Assembly (NCBI GenBank): GCA_019115725.1
Contig: DXCY01000188.1
Location: 1 to 8,719, forward strand
Origin: Candidatus Luteimonas excrementigallinarum
GTDB taxonomy: Bacteria > Pseudomonadota > Gammaproteobacteria > Xanthomonadales > Xanthomonadaceae
DNA length: 8,719 nucleotides
Reading direction: 5' to 3'
The notes below the pieces were generated by a model. The model saw nothing but the letters and a program-made list of their open reading frames with translations. It ran no database searches and was not told the origin of the DNA. Made by a program: the position numbers and the translations under genes. This document shows positions 1 through 6,418 of the stretch, one piece after another (the first letter of the stretch is position 1; each line of letters starts with the position of its first letter).

Positions 1-43
1 CGGGGCAAGGCTCCGGAATTGCCACGCCGCCGTTTTGCCCCCG

Positions 44-67
44 GTAGGTCGGGGCTACGTCCCCGAC
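44..67 (+). repeat. GTAG-headed hairpin repeat (REP-like)
   Basis: A GTAG tetranucleotide (44-47) is followed directly by a perfect 7-bp inverted repeat: GTCGGGG at 48-54 and CCCCGAC at 61-67, around the 6-nt loop CTACGT. A GTAG head followed by a GC-rich hairpin is the known layout of REP elements in Stenotrophomonas and its relatives, which are mobilised or maintained by RAYT proteins. The hairpin and head are read directly; membership of a repeat family is inferred, because only one other copy-like element (near 5001-5022, opposite strand) is in view. It could also act as a transcription terminator stem for a gene left of the window, but no T-run follows it. Confidence 0.55.
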
Positions 68-97
68 GCCCCGGCGGCCTATCAACTCAACGCGCGC

Positions 98-124
98 TTT
101 CCCTTGATTGGGAAGACCTTTTTT
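98..124 (+). promoter_or_regulatory. stem-loop plus T-run with FNR-like half-site upstream of nap
   Basis: TTCCC (99-103) pairs with GGGAA (110-114); a T-G wobble at 98/115 extends the stem to 6 bp, around the loop TTGATT. Three bases later there is a run of six T (119-124). That is the shape of a weak intrinsic terminator, possibly for a gene left of the window. The loop also holds TTGAT (104-108), a perfect FNR left half-site, but the matching right half (positions 113-117, AAGAC) is poor against ATCAA. nap operons are often controlled by FNR/ANR-type or NarP-type regulators, so a degenerate site is possible. The two readings compete and neither is strong. The rest of 1-240 shows no convincing gene and no good -10/-35 pair. 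Confidence 0.25.
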
Positions 125-228
125 ATTGGACGCACGCCGGACCACGCAAGCGGGGCTAGCAGTGGCCCGTTATCTGGCCACCCTGCCCGATAGCGGCTAC
201 GATCTGAACCAGCCAGCAACAAGCGAGC

Positions 229-234
229 AAGGGG
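229..234 (+). promoter_or_regulatory. ribosome binding site of napE
   Basis: AAGGGG at 229-234 (followed by TGA, so close to the full anti-Shine-Dalgarno complement) lies 6 nt before the ATG at 241. It fixes the start of the very small napE gene. Confidence 0.7.
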
Positions 235-240
235 TGAATC

Positions 241-402
241 ATGGGGGAAACAACCGGCCAGCCAGGCAGGCGCCGGGAACTGTTGATGTTCCTGTTCCTG
301 ACCGTGGTTCTGTTCCCGCTGATCTCGGTCATGGTGGTGGGTGGATACGGATTCGCCGTCTGGATCTGGCAGATCTTCAACGGGCCCCCGGGCCCGTCCT
401 GA
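241..402 (+). CDS. napE: NapE, small membrane component of periplasmic nitrate reductase
   Basis: This 53-residue protein is a one-helix inner-membrane protein found at the head of many nap operons outside the enterobacteria; its biochemical role is not established. A short polar, basic N-terminus (residues 1-13, ending RRRE) is followed by one long hydrophobic segment at about 14-42. The stretch LFLTVVLFP then GGYGFAVWIWQ and a closing GPPGP is the NapE family signature. A strong Shine-Dalgarno lies 6 nt upstream of the ATG. The stop codon abuts napF: the final A of TGA (400-402) is also the A of a possible napF ATG. Position as first gene of a complete nap cluster supports the call. The gene is too short for many gene callers and is easily missed. 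Confidence 0.9.
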   Translation: MGETTGQPGRRRELLMFLFLTVVLFPLISVMVVGGYGFAVWIWQIFNGPPGPS

Positions 403-416
403 TGGCGGAGCGCACC

Positions 417-929
417 ATGTCCGCCCCATCCGCCACGCACTCGCACTCCCGCCGCGCCCTCCTGCGCGGGGAGCTGCGGGCCCAGGCACCGCTGCGCCCG
501 CCCTGGGCGCTGCCCGAAGCCGCCTTCGTGGACACCTGCACCGCGTGCCACGCCTGCCTGGGCGCATGCCCGGAAGGCGTGCTCGTGCGCGGCCCCGCCG
601 GCTACCCGGTGTTTTCCCCCAAGCGCGGCGAATGCACCTTCTGCGGCGACTGCGAAGCCGCCTGCGAACCCGCTGCGCTCAGCCGCCGGACCAGCCAGGA
701 CCCCTGGCACCTGCTGCCGCAGTTCGGCGAAGACTGCCTGACCGCCAAGGGCGTGGTCTGCCGCAGCTGCAGCGATGCCTGCGGCGATGACGCAATCGTT
801 TTCCCGCGGGCCCGGGTGGCCGCCCCCCAGGTCAGCGCCGATCGCTGCACCGGCTGCGGCGCCTGCGTGGCCGCCTGCCCGACCCATGCCATCAGCCTGC
901 ACCATCAGCCAGCGGTGGCCTCACCATGA
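417..929 (+). CDS. napF: NapF, ferredoxin-type cytoplasmic maturation protein
   Basis: NapF is a cytoplasmic polyferredoxin that interacts with NapA and is thought to help load or activate its [4Fe-4S] cluster before Tat export. From the ATG at 417 the protein has 170 residues, close to the roughly 164 of E. coli NapF. Sixteen cysteines sit in four groups: C41/C44/C47/C51-P, C73/C76/C79/C83, C107/C115/C118/C122, and C144/C147/C150/C154-P. The third group has the irregular spacing also seen in E. coli NapF. The basic N-terminus SRRALLRGELR resembles the family's opening but is not an export signal. I chose 417 because GCGGAG at 405-410 is a Shine-Dalgarno 6 nt upstream. An in-frame ATG at 402 overlaps the napE stop (TGATG) and would add MAERT; coupling could use it. 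The 3' end overlaps napD by ATGA. Confidence 0.93.
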   Translation: MSAPSATHSHSRRALLRGELRAQAPLRPPWALPEAAFVDTCTACHACLGACPEGVLVRGPAGYPVFSPKRGECTFCGDCEAACEPAALSRRTSQDPWHLLPQFGEDCLTAKGVVCRSCSDACGDDAIVFPRARVAAPQVSADRCTGCGACVAACPTHAISLHHQPAVASP

Positions 930-1240
930 GCAAGCGCGACGACGGGCCCGACGAACTGCATATCGCCAGCCTGCTGGTCCACCATCAGGCCGAAGCCCGG
1001 GATGCCATCCAGCACATGGTGGACACCAGCGACGGGCTGGAGATCGCCATGGCCGACCACACCCGCAGTGTGCTGCTGCAGGAATCGGCCGACACCCGCG
1101 GCCTGATGGACAACGTGGACCGGCTGCGCGACCTGCCCGGCGTGGTCAGCGTCAATCTGGTCTACCACCACGTCGAGTCGCGTGCCGAACTCGAGCAACC
1201 CCATATCCAGCAATCCCCAGCTATCCGGAGCAGACCATGA
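926..1240 (+). CDS. napD: NapD, Tat proofreading chaperone for NapA
   Basis: NapD is a small cytoplasmic chaperone with a ferredoxin-like fold. It binds the twin-arginine signal peptide of NapA and holds back export until the cofactors are inserted. This copy has 104 residues. Family landmarks are ELHIASLLVHH (10-20), the GLEI strand (37-40), and the C-terminal LPGVVSVNLVYHHVES (70-85). The usual central GK-V-V-V-LE segment appears here as HTRSVLLQE (45-53). About 19 residues after VES, rich in Gln, Pro and Arg, extend beyond the typical end (E. coli NapD has 87 residues), and their role is unclear. The ATG overlaps the napF stop and the TGA overlaps the napA ATG, so napF, napD and napA are probably translationally coupled. 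That fits the need for NapD to be made alongside its client. Confidence 0.92.
   Translation: MSKRDDGPDELHIASLLVHHQAEARDAIQHMVDTSDGLEIAMADHTRSVLLQESADTRGLMDNVDRLRDLPGVVSVNLVYHHVESRAELEQPHIQQSPAIRSRP
1227..1230 (+). promoter_or_regulatory. ribosome binding site of napA
   Basis: GGAG at 1227-1230, inside the 3' end of napD, stands 6 nt before the ATG at 1237. It selects this start over the long open frame that continues upstream, and places the Tat leader at the N-terminus. Confidence 0.75.
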
Positions 1241-3738
1241 CCACGCGTCGTGAATTCATCCGTACCTCCGCCGTGGCAGCCGCCGCGGCCGCCGCCGGCA
1301 TGCCCATGCCGGGTGCCAGCAACAATCCGGTGACGGAAGAGATCGGCCCCGATACTGCCGGGCTCAAGTGGAGCAAGGCGCCCTGCCGCTACTGCGGCAC
1401 CGGCTGCGGCATCAACGTCGCGGTGCGCAACAACCGCGTGGTGGCCACGCATGGTGACGTGCACGCCGAGGTCAACCGCGGCCTGAACTGCGTGAAGGGC
1501 TACTTCCTGTCCAAGGTGATGTACGGCGCCGACCGCCTGACCTCGCCGATGCTGCGCAAGCGCAACGGCGTCTATGACAAGGAAGGCGACTTCACCCCGG
1601 TCAGCTGGGATGAGGCCTTCGACGTGATGGCCGACAAGTTCAAGACCGTGCTCAAGGCCAAGGGCGGCGAAGGCATCGGCATGTTCGGCTCCGGCCAGTG
1701 GACGGTGTGGGAAGGCTACGCCGCCAACAAGCTGATGAAGGCGGGCTTCCGCAGCAACCACATCGATCCCAACGCGCGCCACTGCATGGCGTCTGCGGTG
1801 ACCGGCTTCATGCGCACCTTCGGCATGGACGAGCCGATGGGCTGCTACGACGACATCGAGGCCGCCGACGCGTTCGTGCTGTGGGGCTCGAACATGGCCG
1901 AGATGCACCCGATCCTGTGGACCCGGGTGACCGACCGCCGGCTGTCGAACCCGCACGTGAAGGTGGCGGTGTTGTCGACCTACGAGCACCGCAGCTTCGA
2001 GCTGGCCGACATCCCGATGGTGTTCAAGCCGCAGACCGACCTGGTGATTCTGAACTACATCGCCAACCACATCATCAAGTCGGGCCGGGTCAACCGCGAG
2101 TTCGTCGACAGGCACACCACCTTCAAGCGCGGCAACGACGACATCGGCTACGGCCTGCGTCCCGAGCACCCGCTGGAAGTCGCCGCGCAGAACGCCGGCG
2201 ACCCCAACGGCGGCACGCCGATCGGCTTTGACGAGTTCGCCGCCTTCGTGGCGCCCTACACCCTGGAGCGCGCGGTAGAGATGACCGGCGTGCAGCGCGA
2301 CTGGCTGGAGCAGCTGGCCGAGCTGTATGCCGATCCGGACACCAAGGTCATGTCGTTCTGGACCATGGGCTTCAACCAGCACACGCGCGGCACGTGGGCC
2401 AACAACATGGTCTACAACATCCACCTTCTGACCGGGAAGATCGCCACCCCGGGCAACAGCCCGTTCTCGCTGACCGGCCAGCCGTCGGCCTGCGGCACCG
2501 CGCGCGAGGTGGGCACCTTCAGCCACCGCCTGCCGGCGGACATGATGGTGGCCAATTCCGAGCACCGGGCCACGGCCGAGGATATCTGGAAGATCCCGCG
2601 CGGAATCATCAAGGGCAAGGACGGCCTGCACGCGGTGCAGCACAACCGCGCGCTCAAGGACGGCGTGCTCAACGCCTACTGGGTGCAGGTGAACAACAAC
2701 ATGCAGGCCGCCGCCAACATCATGGAAGAGGGCTGGCCCGGCTACCGCAACCCGGACAACTTCATCGTGGTGTCGGATGCCTATCCGACGGTCACCTGCC
2801 AGGCCGCCGACCTGATCCTGCCCAGCGCCATGTGGGTGGAGAAGGAGGGCGCCTACGGCAACGCCGAGCGCCGCACCCACTTCTGGCACCAGCTGGTGGA
2901 CGCGCCGGGCGAGGCGAGGTCGGACCTGTGGCAGCTGATGGAGTTCTCCAAGCGCTTCACCACCGACGAGTGCTGGCCGGAAGAGATCCTGGCCGCGAAC
3001 CCGGAATTCCGCGGCAGGACCCTGTTCGATGTGCTGTACCGCAACGGCAAGGTGGATGCCTTCGGCGTGGACGAGATCGAGGAAGGCTATGCAAACCACG
3101 AGGCCGATGCGTTCGGCTTCTACCCGCAGAAGGGCCTGTTCGAAGAGTACGCCGAGTTCGGCCGCGGTCACGCCCACGACCTGGCGCCGTTCGACGTGTA
3201 CCACCAGGTGCGCGGGCTGCGCTGGCCGGTGGTCGATGGCAAGGAAACGCGCTGGCGCTACCGCGAGGGAGCCGATCCGTACGTGACCCCGGGCACGGGC
3301 TTCGAGTTCTATGGCAATCCGGACGGCAAGGCGGTGATCTGGGCCCTGCCGTACGAGCCGCCGGCCGAGTCGCCGGACGATGAGTTCGACATGTGGCTGA
3401 TCACCGGGCGCGTGCTGGAGCACTGGCATTCGGGCTCGATGACCATGCGCGTGCCGGAGCTGTACCGCAGCTTCCCCTCCGCGGTGGTGTTCATGCACCC
3501 GGACGACGCGCGCAGCCGCGGGCTCAAGCGCGGCGATGAAGTGGTGGTGAGCTCGCGGCGCGGCGAAATGCGCACCCGGGTGGAAACCCGCGGCCGCAAC
3601 AAAATGCCGCGCGGCTCGGTGTTCGTGCCGTGGTTCGATGCGGCCCAGCTGATCAACAAGGTCACGCTGGACGCGACCTGCCCGATTTCCAAGCAGACCG
3701 ACTTCAAGAAGTGTGCCGTGCGGGTGACCGCGGCCTGA
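1237..3738 (+). CDS. napA: NapA, periplasmic nitrate reductase catalytic subunit (Mo-bis-MGD, [4Fe-4S])
   Basis: NapA reduces nitrate to nitrite in the periplasm, receiving electrons from NapB. The protein has 833 residues (E. coli NapA 828). It opens with a twin-arginine leader T-R-R-E-F-I-R (3-9), an Ala-rich hydrophobic stretch (11-21), and a likely cleavage site near PGA-S (about residue 27). The [4Fe-4S] cysteines are C50, C53, C57 and C85, with K87 in the following VKG as in other NapA proteins, where this lysine bridges cluster and molybdopterin. C183 in ARHCMASAV is the expected molybdenum ligand. The C-terminal dinucleotide-binding domain (about 715-833) begins with WLITGRVLEHWHSGSMT (720-736). 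The frame is intact with no missing key residue. An in-frame open stretch continues upstream to 775 but lacks Nap features. The start overlaps the napD stop (ATGA); napB follows after 43 bp. Confidence 0.98.
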   Translation: MTTRREFIRTSAVAAAAAAAGMPMPGASNNPVTEEIGPDTAGLKWSKAPCRYCGTGCGINVAVRNNRVVATHGDVHAEVNRGLNCVKGYFLSKVMYGADRLTSPMLRKRNGVYDKEGDFTPVSWDEAFDVMADKFKTVLKAKGGEGIGMFGSGQWTVWEGYAANKLMKAGFRSNHIDPNARHCMASAVTGFMRTFGMDEPMGCYDDIEAADAFVLWGSNMAEMHPILWTRVTDRRLSNPHVKVAVLSTYEHRSFELADIPMVFKPQTDLVILNYIANHIIKSGRVNREFVDRHTTFKRGNDDIGYGLRPEHPLEVAAQNAGDPNGGTPIGFDEFAAFVAPYTLERAVEMTGVQRDWLEQLAELYADPDTKVMSFWTMGFNQHTRGTWANNMVYNIHLLTGKIATPGNSPFSLTGQPSACGTAREVGTFSHRLPADMMVANSEHRATAEDIWKIPRGIIKGKDGLHAVQHNRALKDGVLNAYWVQVNNNMQAAANIMEEGWPGYRNPDNFIVVSDAYPTVTCQAADLILPSAMWVEKEGAYGNAERRTHFWHQLVDAPGEARSDLWQLMEFSKRFTTDECWPEEILAANPEFRGRTLFDVLYRNGKVDAFGVDEIEEGYANHEADAFGFYPQKGLFEEYAEFGRGHAHDLAPFDVYHQVRGLRWPVVDGKETRWRYREGADPYVTPGTGFEFYGNPDGKAVIWALPYEPPAESPDDEFDMWLITGRVLEHWHSGSMTMRVPELYRSFPSAVVFMHPDDARSRGLKRGDEVVVSSRRGEMRTRVETRGRNKMPRGSVFVPWFDAAQLINKVTLDATCPISKQTDFKKCAVRVTAA

Positions 3739-3771
3739 GGGCCGCTGTCGTCATCGTGCGTTGAACCAACC

Positions 3772-3775
3772 GGAG
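3772..3775 (+). promoter_or_regulatory. ribosome binding site of napB
   Basis: GGAG at 3772-3775 lies 6 nt before the ATG at 3782. This excludes the in-frame TTG at 3761, which would put the Shine-Dalgarno inside the gene and add seven polar residues ahead of the signal sequence. Confidence 0.7.
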
Positions 3776-3781
3776 ACCAAC

Positions 3782-4309
3782 ATGCGTACCGCCATCGCCG
3801 CTTTGATCCTGCTGTTGCTGGCCCTGTCGGGTTGCGACCGTTCCTCCTCGACCGGGGCCGAGGTGCAGCCGCCGTCGCCACCGATCAGCGCCCGCGGCGA
3901 TGCCCAGCGCGATATCGCCCCGCTGCGCCGCCACGTGCCGATCGACGTTGAAGTCACTCCGCTCACGATGGCCAAAGTGGAGAACTTCGACATGCGCCGC
4001 GGCCGCGCCTACCCGATGCAGCCGCCCACCATCCCGCACTCGGTCGACGGCTACCAGGTGGACCTGAACTCCAACCGCTGCATGGTCTGCCACGCACGCG
4101 CCAACGCCACCCGCTTCCAGGCGCCCGAGGTCAGCGTGACCCACTACATGGATCGCGATGACCAGTTCCTGGCCACCATTTCGCCGCGCCGCTACTTCTG
4201 CATGCAGTGCCACGTGGTGCAGACCGACGCCGAGCCGCTGGTGGCCAACAACTTCATCGATATCGACAGCCTGCTGATGCAGGAACAGGCGCAGGAGCTG
4301 AACCAATGA
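3782..4309 (+). CDS. napB: NapB, diheme cytochrome c electron-transfer subunit (lipoprotein-type signal)
   Basis: NapB carries electrons from NapC to NapA. The protein has 175 residues. Two CxxCH heme motifs are present: CMVCH (C100, C103, H104) and CMQCH (C140, C143, H144). The likely distal axial histidines are H86 in PPTIPHSVDGY and H121 in VTHYMDRDD. SPRRYFCMQCHVVQ and ANNFIDID are NapB landmarks. Unusually, the N-terminus ends in a lipobox, L15-S16-G17-C18, after a hydrophobic core (about 5-15), and a low-complexity Ser/Pro/Gln linker (about 21-37) follows. This points to signal peptidase II cleavage and a lipid-anchored form; E. coli NapB has an ordinary soluble-protein signal. D19 after the cysteine would favour inner-membrane retention under the E. 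coli rule. The stop overlaps napC by ATGA. Confidence 0.95.
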   Translation: MRTAIAALILLLLALSGCDRSSSTGAEVQPPSPPISARGDAQRDIAPLRRHVPIDVEVTPLTMAKVENFDMRRGRAYPMQPPTIPHSVDGYQVDLNSNRCMVCHARANATRFQAPEVSVTHYMDRDDQFLATISPRRYFCMQCHVVQTDAEPLVANNFIDIDSLLMQEQAQELNQ

Positions 4310-4923
4310 GCTGGTGGCGCAGGACCGGCGCGCGGCTGCAGCCGCTCTGGCGCACGCTCCGCTCGCCAAGCGTGCACTTCAGCCTGGGCTTCCTGACCCT
4401 GGGCGGGTTCCTCGCCGGGATCATCTTCTGGGGCGGATTCAACACCGCCCTGGAGGTGACCAACACCGAGCAGTTCTGCGTGAGCTGCCACGAAATGAAG
4501 GACAACGTGTTCGAGGAACTCAAGAGCACGATCCACTACACCAACCGCTCCGGCGTGCGCGCCACCTGTCCCGACTGCCACGTACCGCACGACTGGACCG
4601 ACAAGATCGCACGCAAGATGCAGGCCTCCAAGGAGGTGTGGGGCAAGATCTTCGGCACCATCGACACCGAGCTGAAGTTCCGCGAAGGCCGCCGCCGGCT
4701 GGCCGAACACGAGTGGGCGCGGCTGAAGGCAAACGACTCGCTCGAATGCCGCAACTGCCACGACTACGACTCCATGGACCTCACCCGTCAGGCCAGCCGT
4801 GCGGCGTGGATCCACCAGCAGTACCTCGGCCCCGGCCAGGCCACCTGCATCGACTGCCACAAGGGCATCGCCCACCAGCTGCCTGACATGAGCGGGGTGC
4901 CGCAGGGCGGGGTGGTGTACTGA
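4306..4923 (+). CDS. napC: NapC, membrane-anchored tetraheme quinol dehydrogenase
   Basis: NapC, of the NapC/NirT/NrfH family, oxidises membrane quinol and passes electrons to NapB. The protein has 205 residues. A short basic cytoplasmic N-terminus precedes a single membrane anchor at about 24-46, and the rest is periplasmic. Four CxxCH motifs are present: CVSCH (C58-H62), CPDCH (C88-H92), CRNCH (C148-H152) and CIDCH (C181-H185). M64 in CHEM after the first heme matches the position of the NrfH heme-1 methionine ligand. The C-terminal KGIAHQLPDM is typical of the family. AGGAG at 4293-4297 stands 8 nt before the ATG, which overlaps the napB stop. This is the last nap gene. No NapGH alternative is encoded nearby, so NapC is probably the sole quinol link here. 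Confidence 0.96.
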   Translation: MSWWRRTGARLQPLWRTLRSPSVHFSLGFLTLGGFLAGIIFWGGFNTALEVTNTEQFCVSCHEMKDNVFEELKSTIHYTNRSGVRATCPDCHVPHDWTDKIARKMQASKEVWGKIFGTIDTELKFREGRRRLAEHEWARLKANDSLECRNCHDYDSMDLTRQASRAAWIHQQYLGPGQATCIDCHKGIAHQLPDMSGVPQGGVVY

Positions 4924-4946
4924 CCTTCCGGACGGCGATTTTTCAA

Positions 4947-4981
4947 TTGCTGTACCTGACGGTTCAAGATATGTATTCTTG
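4947..4981 (+). promoter_or_regulatory. candidate promoter/operator ahead of the efflux operon
   Basis: The spacer after napC has an A/T-rich patch that stands out from its GC-rich surroundings. TTGCTG (4947-4952) and TATGTA (4970-4975) are separated by 17 bp, the ideal sigma-70 spacing, although each hexamer matches only 3 of 6 consensus bases. TATTCT (4974-4979) is a closer -10 match but has no partner at good spacing. An imperfect inverted repeat, CAAGA (4965-4969) and TCTTG (4977-4981) with a 7-bp centre, overlaps the -10. That placement is typical of TetR- or MarR-type operators that repress RND pump operons. The elements are read directly; their function is inference. Confidence 0.35.
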
Positions 4982-5000
4982 CGCGCGTCGGACGCCCCTG

Positions 5001-5022
5001 GCCGCGGGAAAGCCGCTCCTAC
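5001..5022 (-). repeat. GTAG-headed hairpin repeat (REP-like), opposite orientation
   Basis: Read on the minus strand, GTAG (plus-strand CTAC, 5019-5022) is followed after two bases by GCGG, the 5-nt loop CTTTC, and CCGC (plus-strand 5004-5016). The GTAG-GA-GCGGCTT opening resembles REP elements common in Xanthomonadaceae and Pseudomonas. The stem is short (4 bp), so this is a weaker example than the one at 44-67. It lies in the 270-bp gene-free spacer between napC and the adaptor gene. The rest of that spacer (about 5030-5180) shows no recognisable gene or element. Confidence 0.4.
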
Positions 5023-5193
5023 CTGCGACGGGCTGACGCCAGAACACCGCCCCGATGCCTGCCCGGCTCCGGGGATTTCCGTCCGCGCCGGAGCTATCTG
5101 ACCCGGTTCTTCACGGTCCGCAGCCGCTCCTCCGTGGACCGTTGCCAACACCCGGCCGCCGACGCGGCAGGCACGCCCGTACCCGAGGATCCC

Positions 5194-6378
5194 ATGGCCA
5201 ATCCCAACGCCAACCGTCCGCCATCCACGCGCAAACGCATGTTCTGGACGCTGCTGATCACCGTGCTTGTGTTCGGCGGGGTGTTCGCCCTGTGGGGCGC
5301 CATGCGCACGATGATGAACAGCTTCTTCGACGACATGCCGCAGCCGCCGGTATCCGTGGCCACCTTCGAGGCCCGGGCCGAGCGCTGGAGCGGGCGGCTG
5401 GAAGCAGTGGGCACCCTGGTGGCGGTCAACGGGACCGACGTGACCACGGAAGCCGGCGGAGTGGTGCAGCGGATCACGTTCGAGCCCGGCCAGCCGGTCA
5501 AGGCCGGCAGCCTGCTGGTGGAGCTGACCTCCGACGCCGAGATGGCGACGCTGGAAGCGCTGGAAGCCTCGGCCAACCTGGCCCGGGTGCAGGCCGATCG
5601 CTGGCGTGCCCTGGGCACCGAACAGCTGGTCTCGCAGGCCGAAGTGGAAGAGCGCGCCACCCAGGCCGCCACCGCCCGCGCCCAGGCCGAATCACAGCGC
5701 GCCCTGATCGCGCAGAAGCGCATCCGCGCGCCGTTCGACGGCGTGCTCGGCATCCGCAAGGTGGATCTGGGTGAATACCTGGCTCCCGGCGCGCCGATCG
5801 TGAGCCTGCAGTCGCTGGATCCGATCTTCCTGGATTTCACCCTGCCCGAGCAGGAACTCGGCAGCCTGCGCGAGGGCATGGCGGTGCACGCCCGGGTCGA
5901 CTCGATCGGGGGCCGCGATTTCGAGGGCCAGGTGACCGCCATCGAACCGGCGGTGGATCCGGACACCCGCAATTTCAGGGTCCAGGCCACGTTCGACAAC
6001 CCCGACCACCTGCTGCGCCCAGGCGCGTTCGCGCGGGTGGAATTCGAAGTGGGCGAGGACGAGGACGTGGTGGTGATCCCGCAGACCGCGGTGGCCTTCA
6101 ACCCCTACGGCAATGTGGTGTATGTGGTCATTCCGGCCGAGGACGACGGTGAAAACACCGACGAGGCCGATGCCGAAGGCGACCGCCTCATCGTCCGCCA
6201 GCGCTTTATCGACACCGGTCCCACCCGCGGCGACATGATCGTGGTGACCCGCGGCCTGGCGCCGGGCGAAAGCGTGGTCAACGGCGGCCTGCTGCGCCTG
6301 CGCAACGACGCCGCGGTGGTGATCAACAACGACGTGCAGCCCAGCGCCGACGAACGCCCCCTGCCCCCCAATCGCTGA
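5194..6378 (+). CDS. RND efflux periplasmic adaptor (membrane fusion protein, HlyD/AcrA-like)
   Basis: This 394-residue adaptor would bridge the inner-membrane RND permease to an outer-membrane channel. A basic N-terminus (RKR, 13-15) precedes one hydrophobic anchor (about 16-36) with no lipobox cysteine, so it is membrane-anchored rather than a lipoprotein. The split lipoyl domain is at about 76-110 and 178-205 (the second half begins RIRAPFDGVLGIR). A heptad-like Ala/Glu/Gln-rich hairpin lies between them (111-177). The beta-barrel domain follows (about 206-289, SLDPIFLDFTLPEQ) and then the membrane-proximal domain (290-378, VVVIPQTAVAFNPYGNVVYVV). The final residues (379-394) are a Pro-rich tail. 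An acidic segment at 316-330 interrupts the membrane-proximal domain. The ATG at 5194 is chosen for the GAGG at 5185-5188; the open frame back to 5134 adds only an unconvincing 20 residues. The family is certain; the drug or other substrate is unknown. Confidence 0.93.
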   Translation: MANPNANRPPSTRKRMFWTLLITVLVFGGVFALWGAMRTMMNSFFDDMPQPPVSVATFEARAERWSGRLEAVGTLVAVNGTDVTTEAGGVVQRITFEPGQPVKAGSLLVELTSDAEMATLEALEASANLARVQADRWRALGTEQLVSQAEVEERATQAATARAQAESQRALIAQKRIRAPFDGVLGIRKVDLGEYLAPGAPIVSLQSLDPIFLDFTLPEQELGSLREGMAVHARVDSIGGRDFEGQVTAIEPAVDPDTRNFRVQATFDNPDHLLRPGAFARVEFEVGEDEDVVVIPQTAVAFNPYGNVVYVVIPAEDDGENTDEADAEGDRLIVRQRFIDTGPTRGDMIVVTRGLAPGESVVNGGLLRLRNDAAVVINNDVQPSADERPLPPNR

Positions 6379-6418
6379 TCAGGTCGTGGCGCCGTACGGC
6401 CGCCTCCCCTGCCCGCCT

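Noticed and set aside
104..117. Full FNR/ANR box
   Set aside because: Only the left half (TTGAT) is good; the right half matches 2 of 5 bases, so it is kept only as a half-site note.
1..193. Open plus-strand frame running in from the left edge to the TAG at 191
   Set aside because: It crosses the REP-like hairpin and the T-run, has no recognisable protein features, and two other frames are also open for much of this stretch, so it is most likely chance in GC-rich DNA.
510..895. Extra cysteine group in NapF as a novel cluster
   Set aside because: The C107/C115/C118/C122 group has a counterpart in E. coli NapF with the same irregular spacing, so it is a family feature.
1162..3498. Very long minus-strand open frame (778 codons) antisense to napA
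   Set aside because: It is a codon-bias shadow: the plus strand encodes an intact, fully recognisable NapA. The antisense product is rich in His, Val, Ala and Arg with no family features, as expected from GC-rich third positions.
4924..4945. Intrinsic terminator directly after napC
   Set aside because: There is a run of five T (4939-4943), but no stable stem of useful length precedes it.
5094..6101. Minus-strand open frame (335 codons) antisense to the adaptor gene
   Set aside because: It has no recognisable domain and is a shadow of the adaptor coding sequence.
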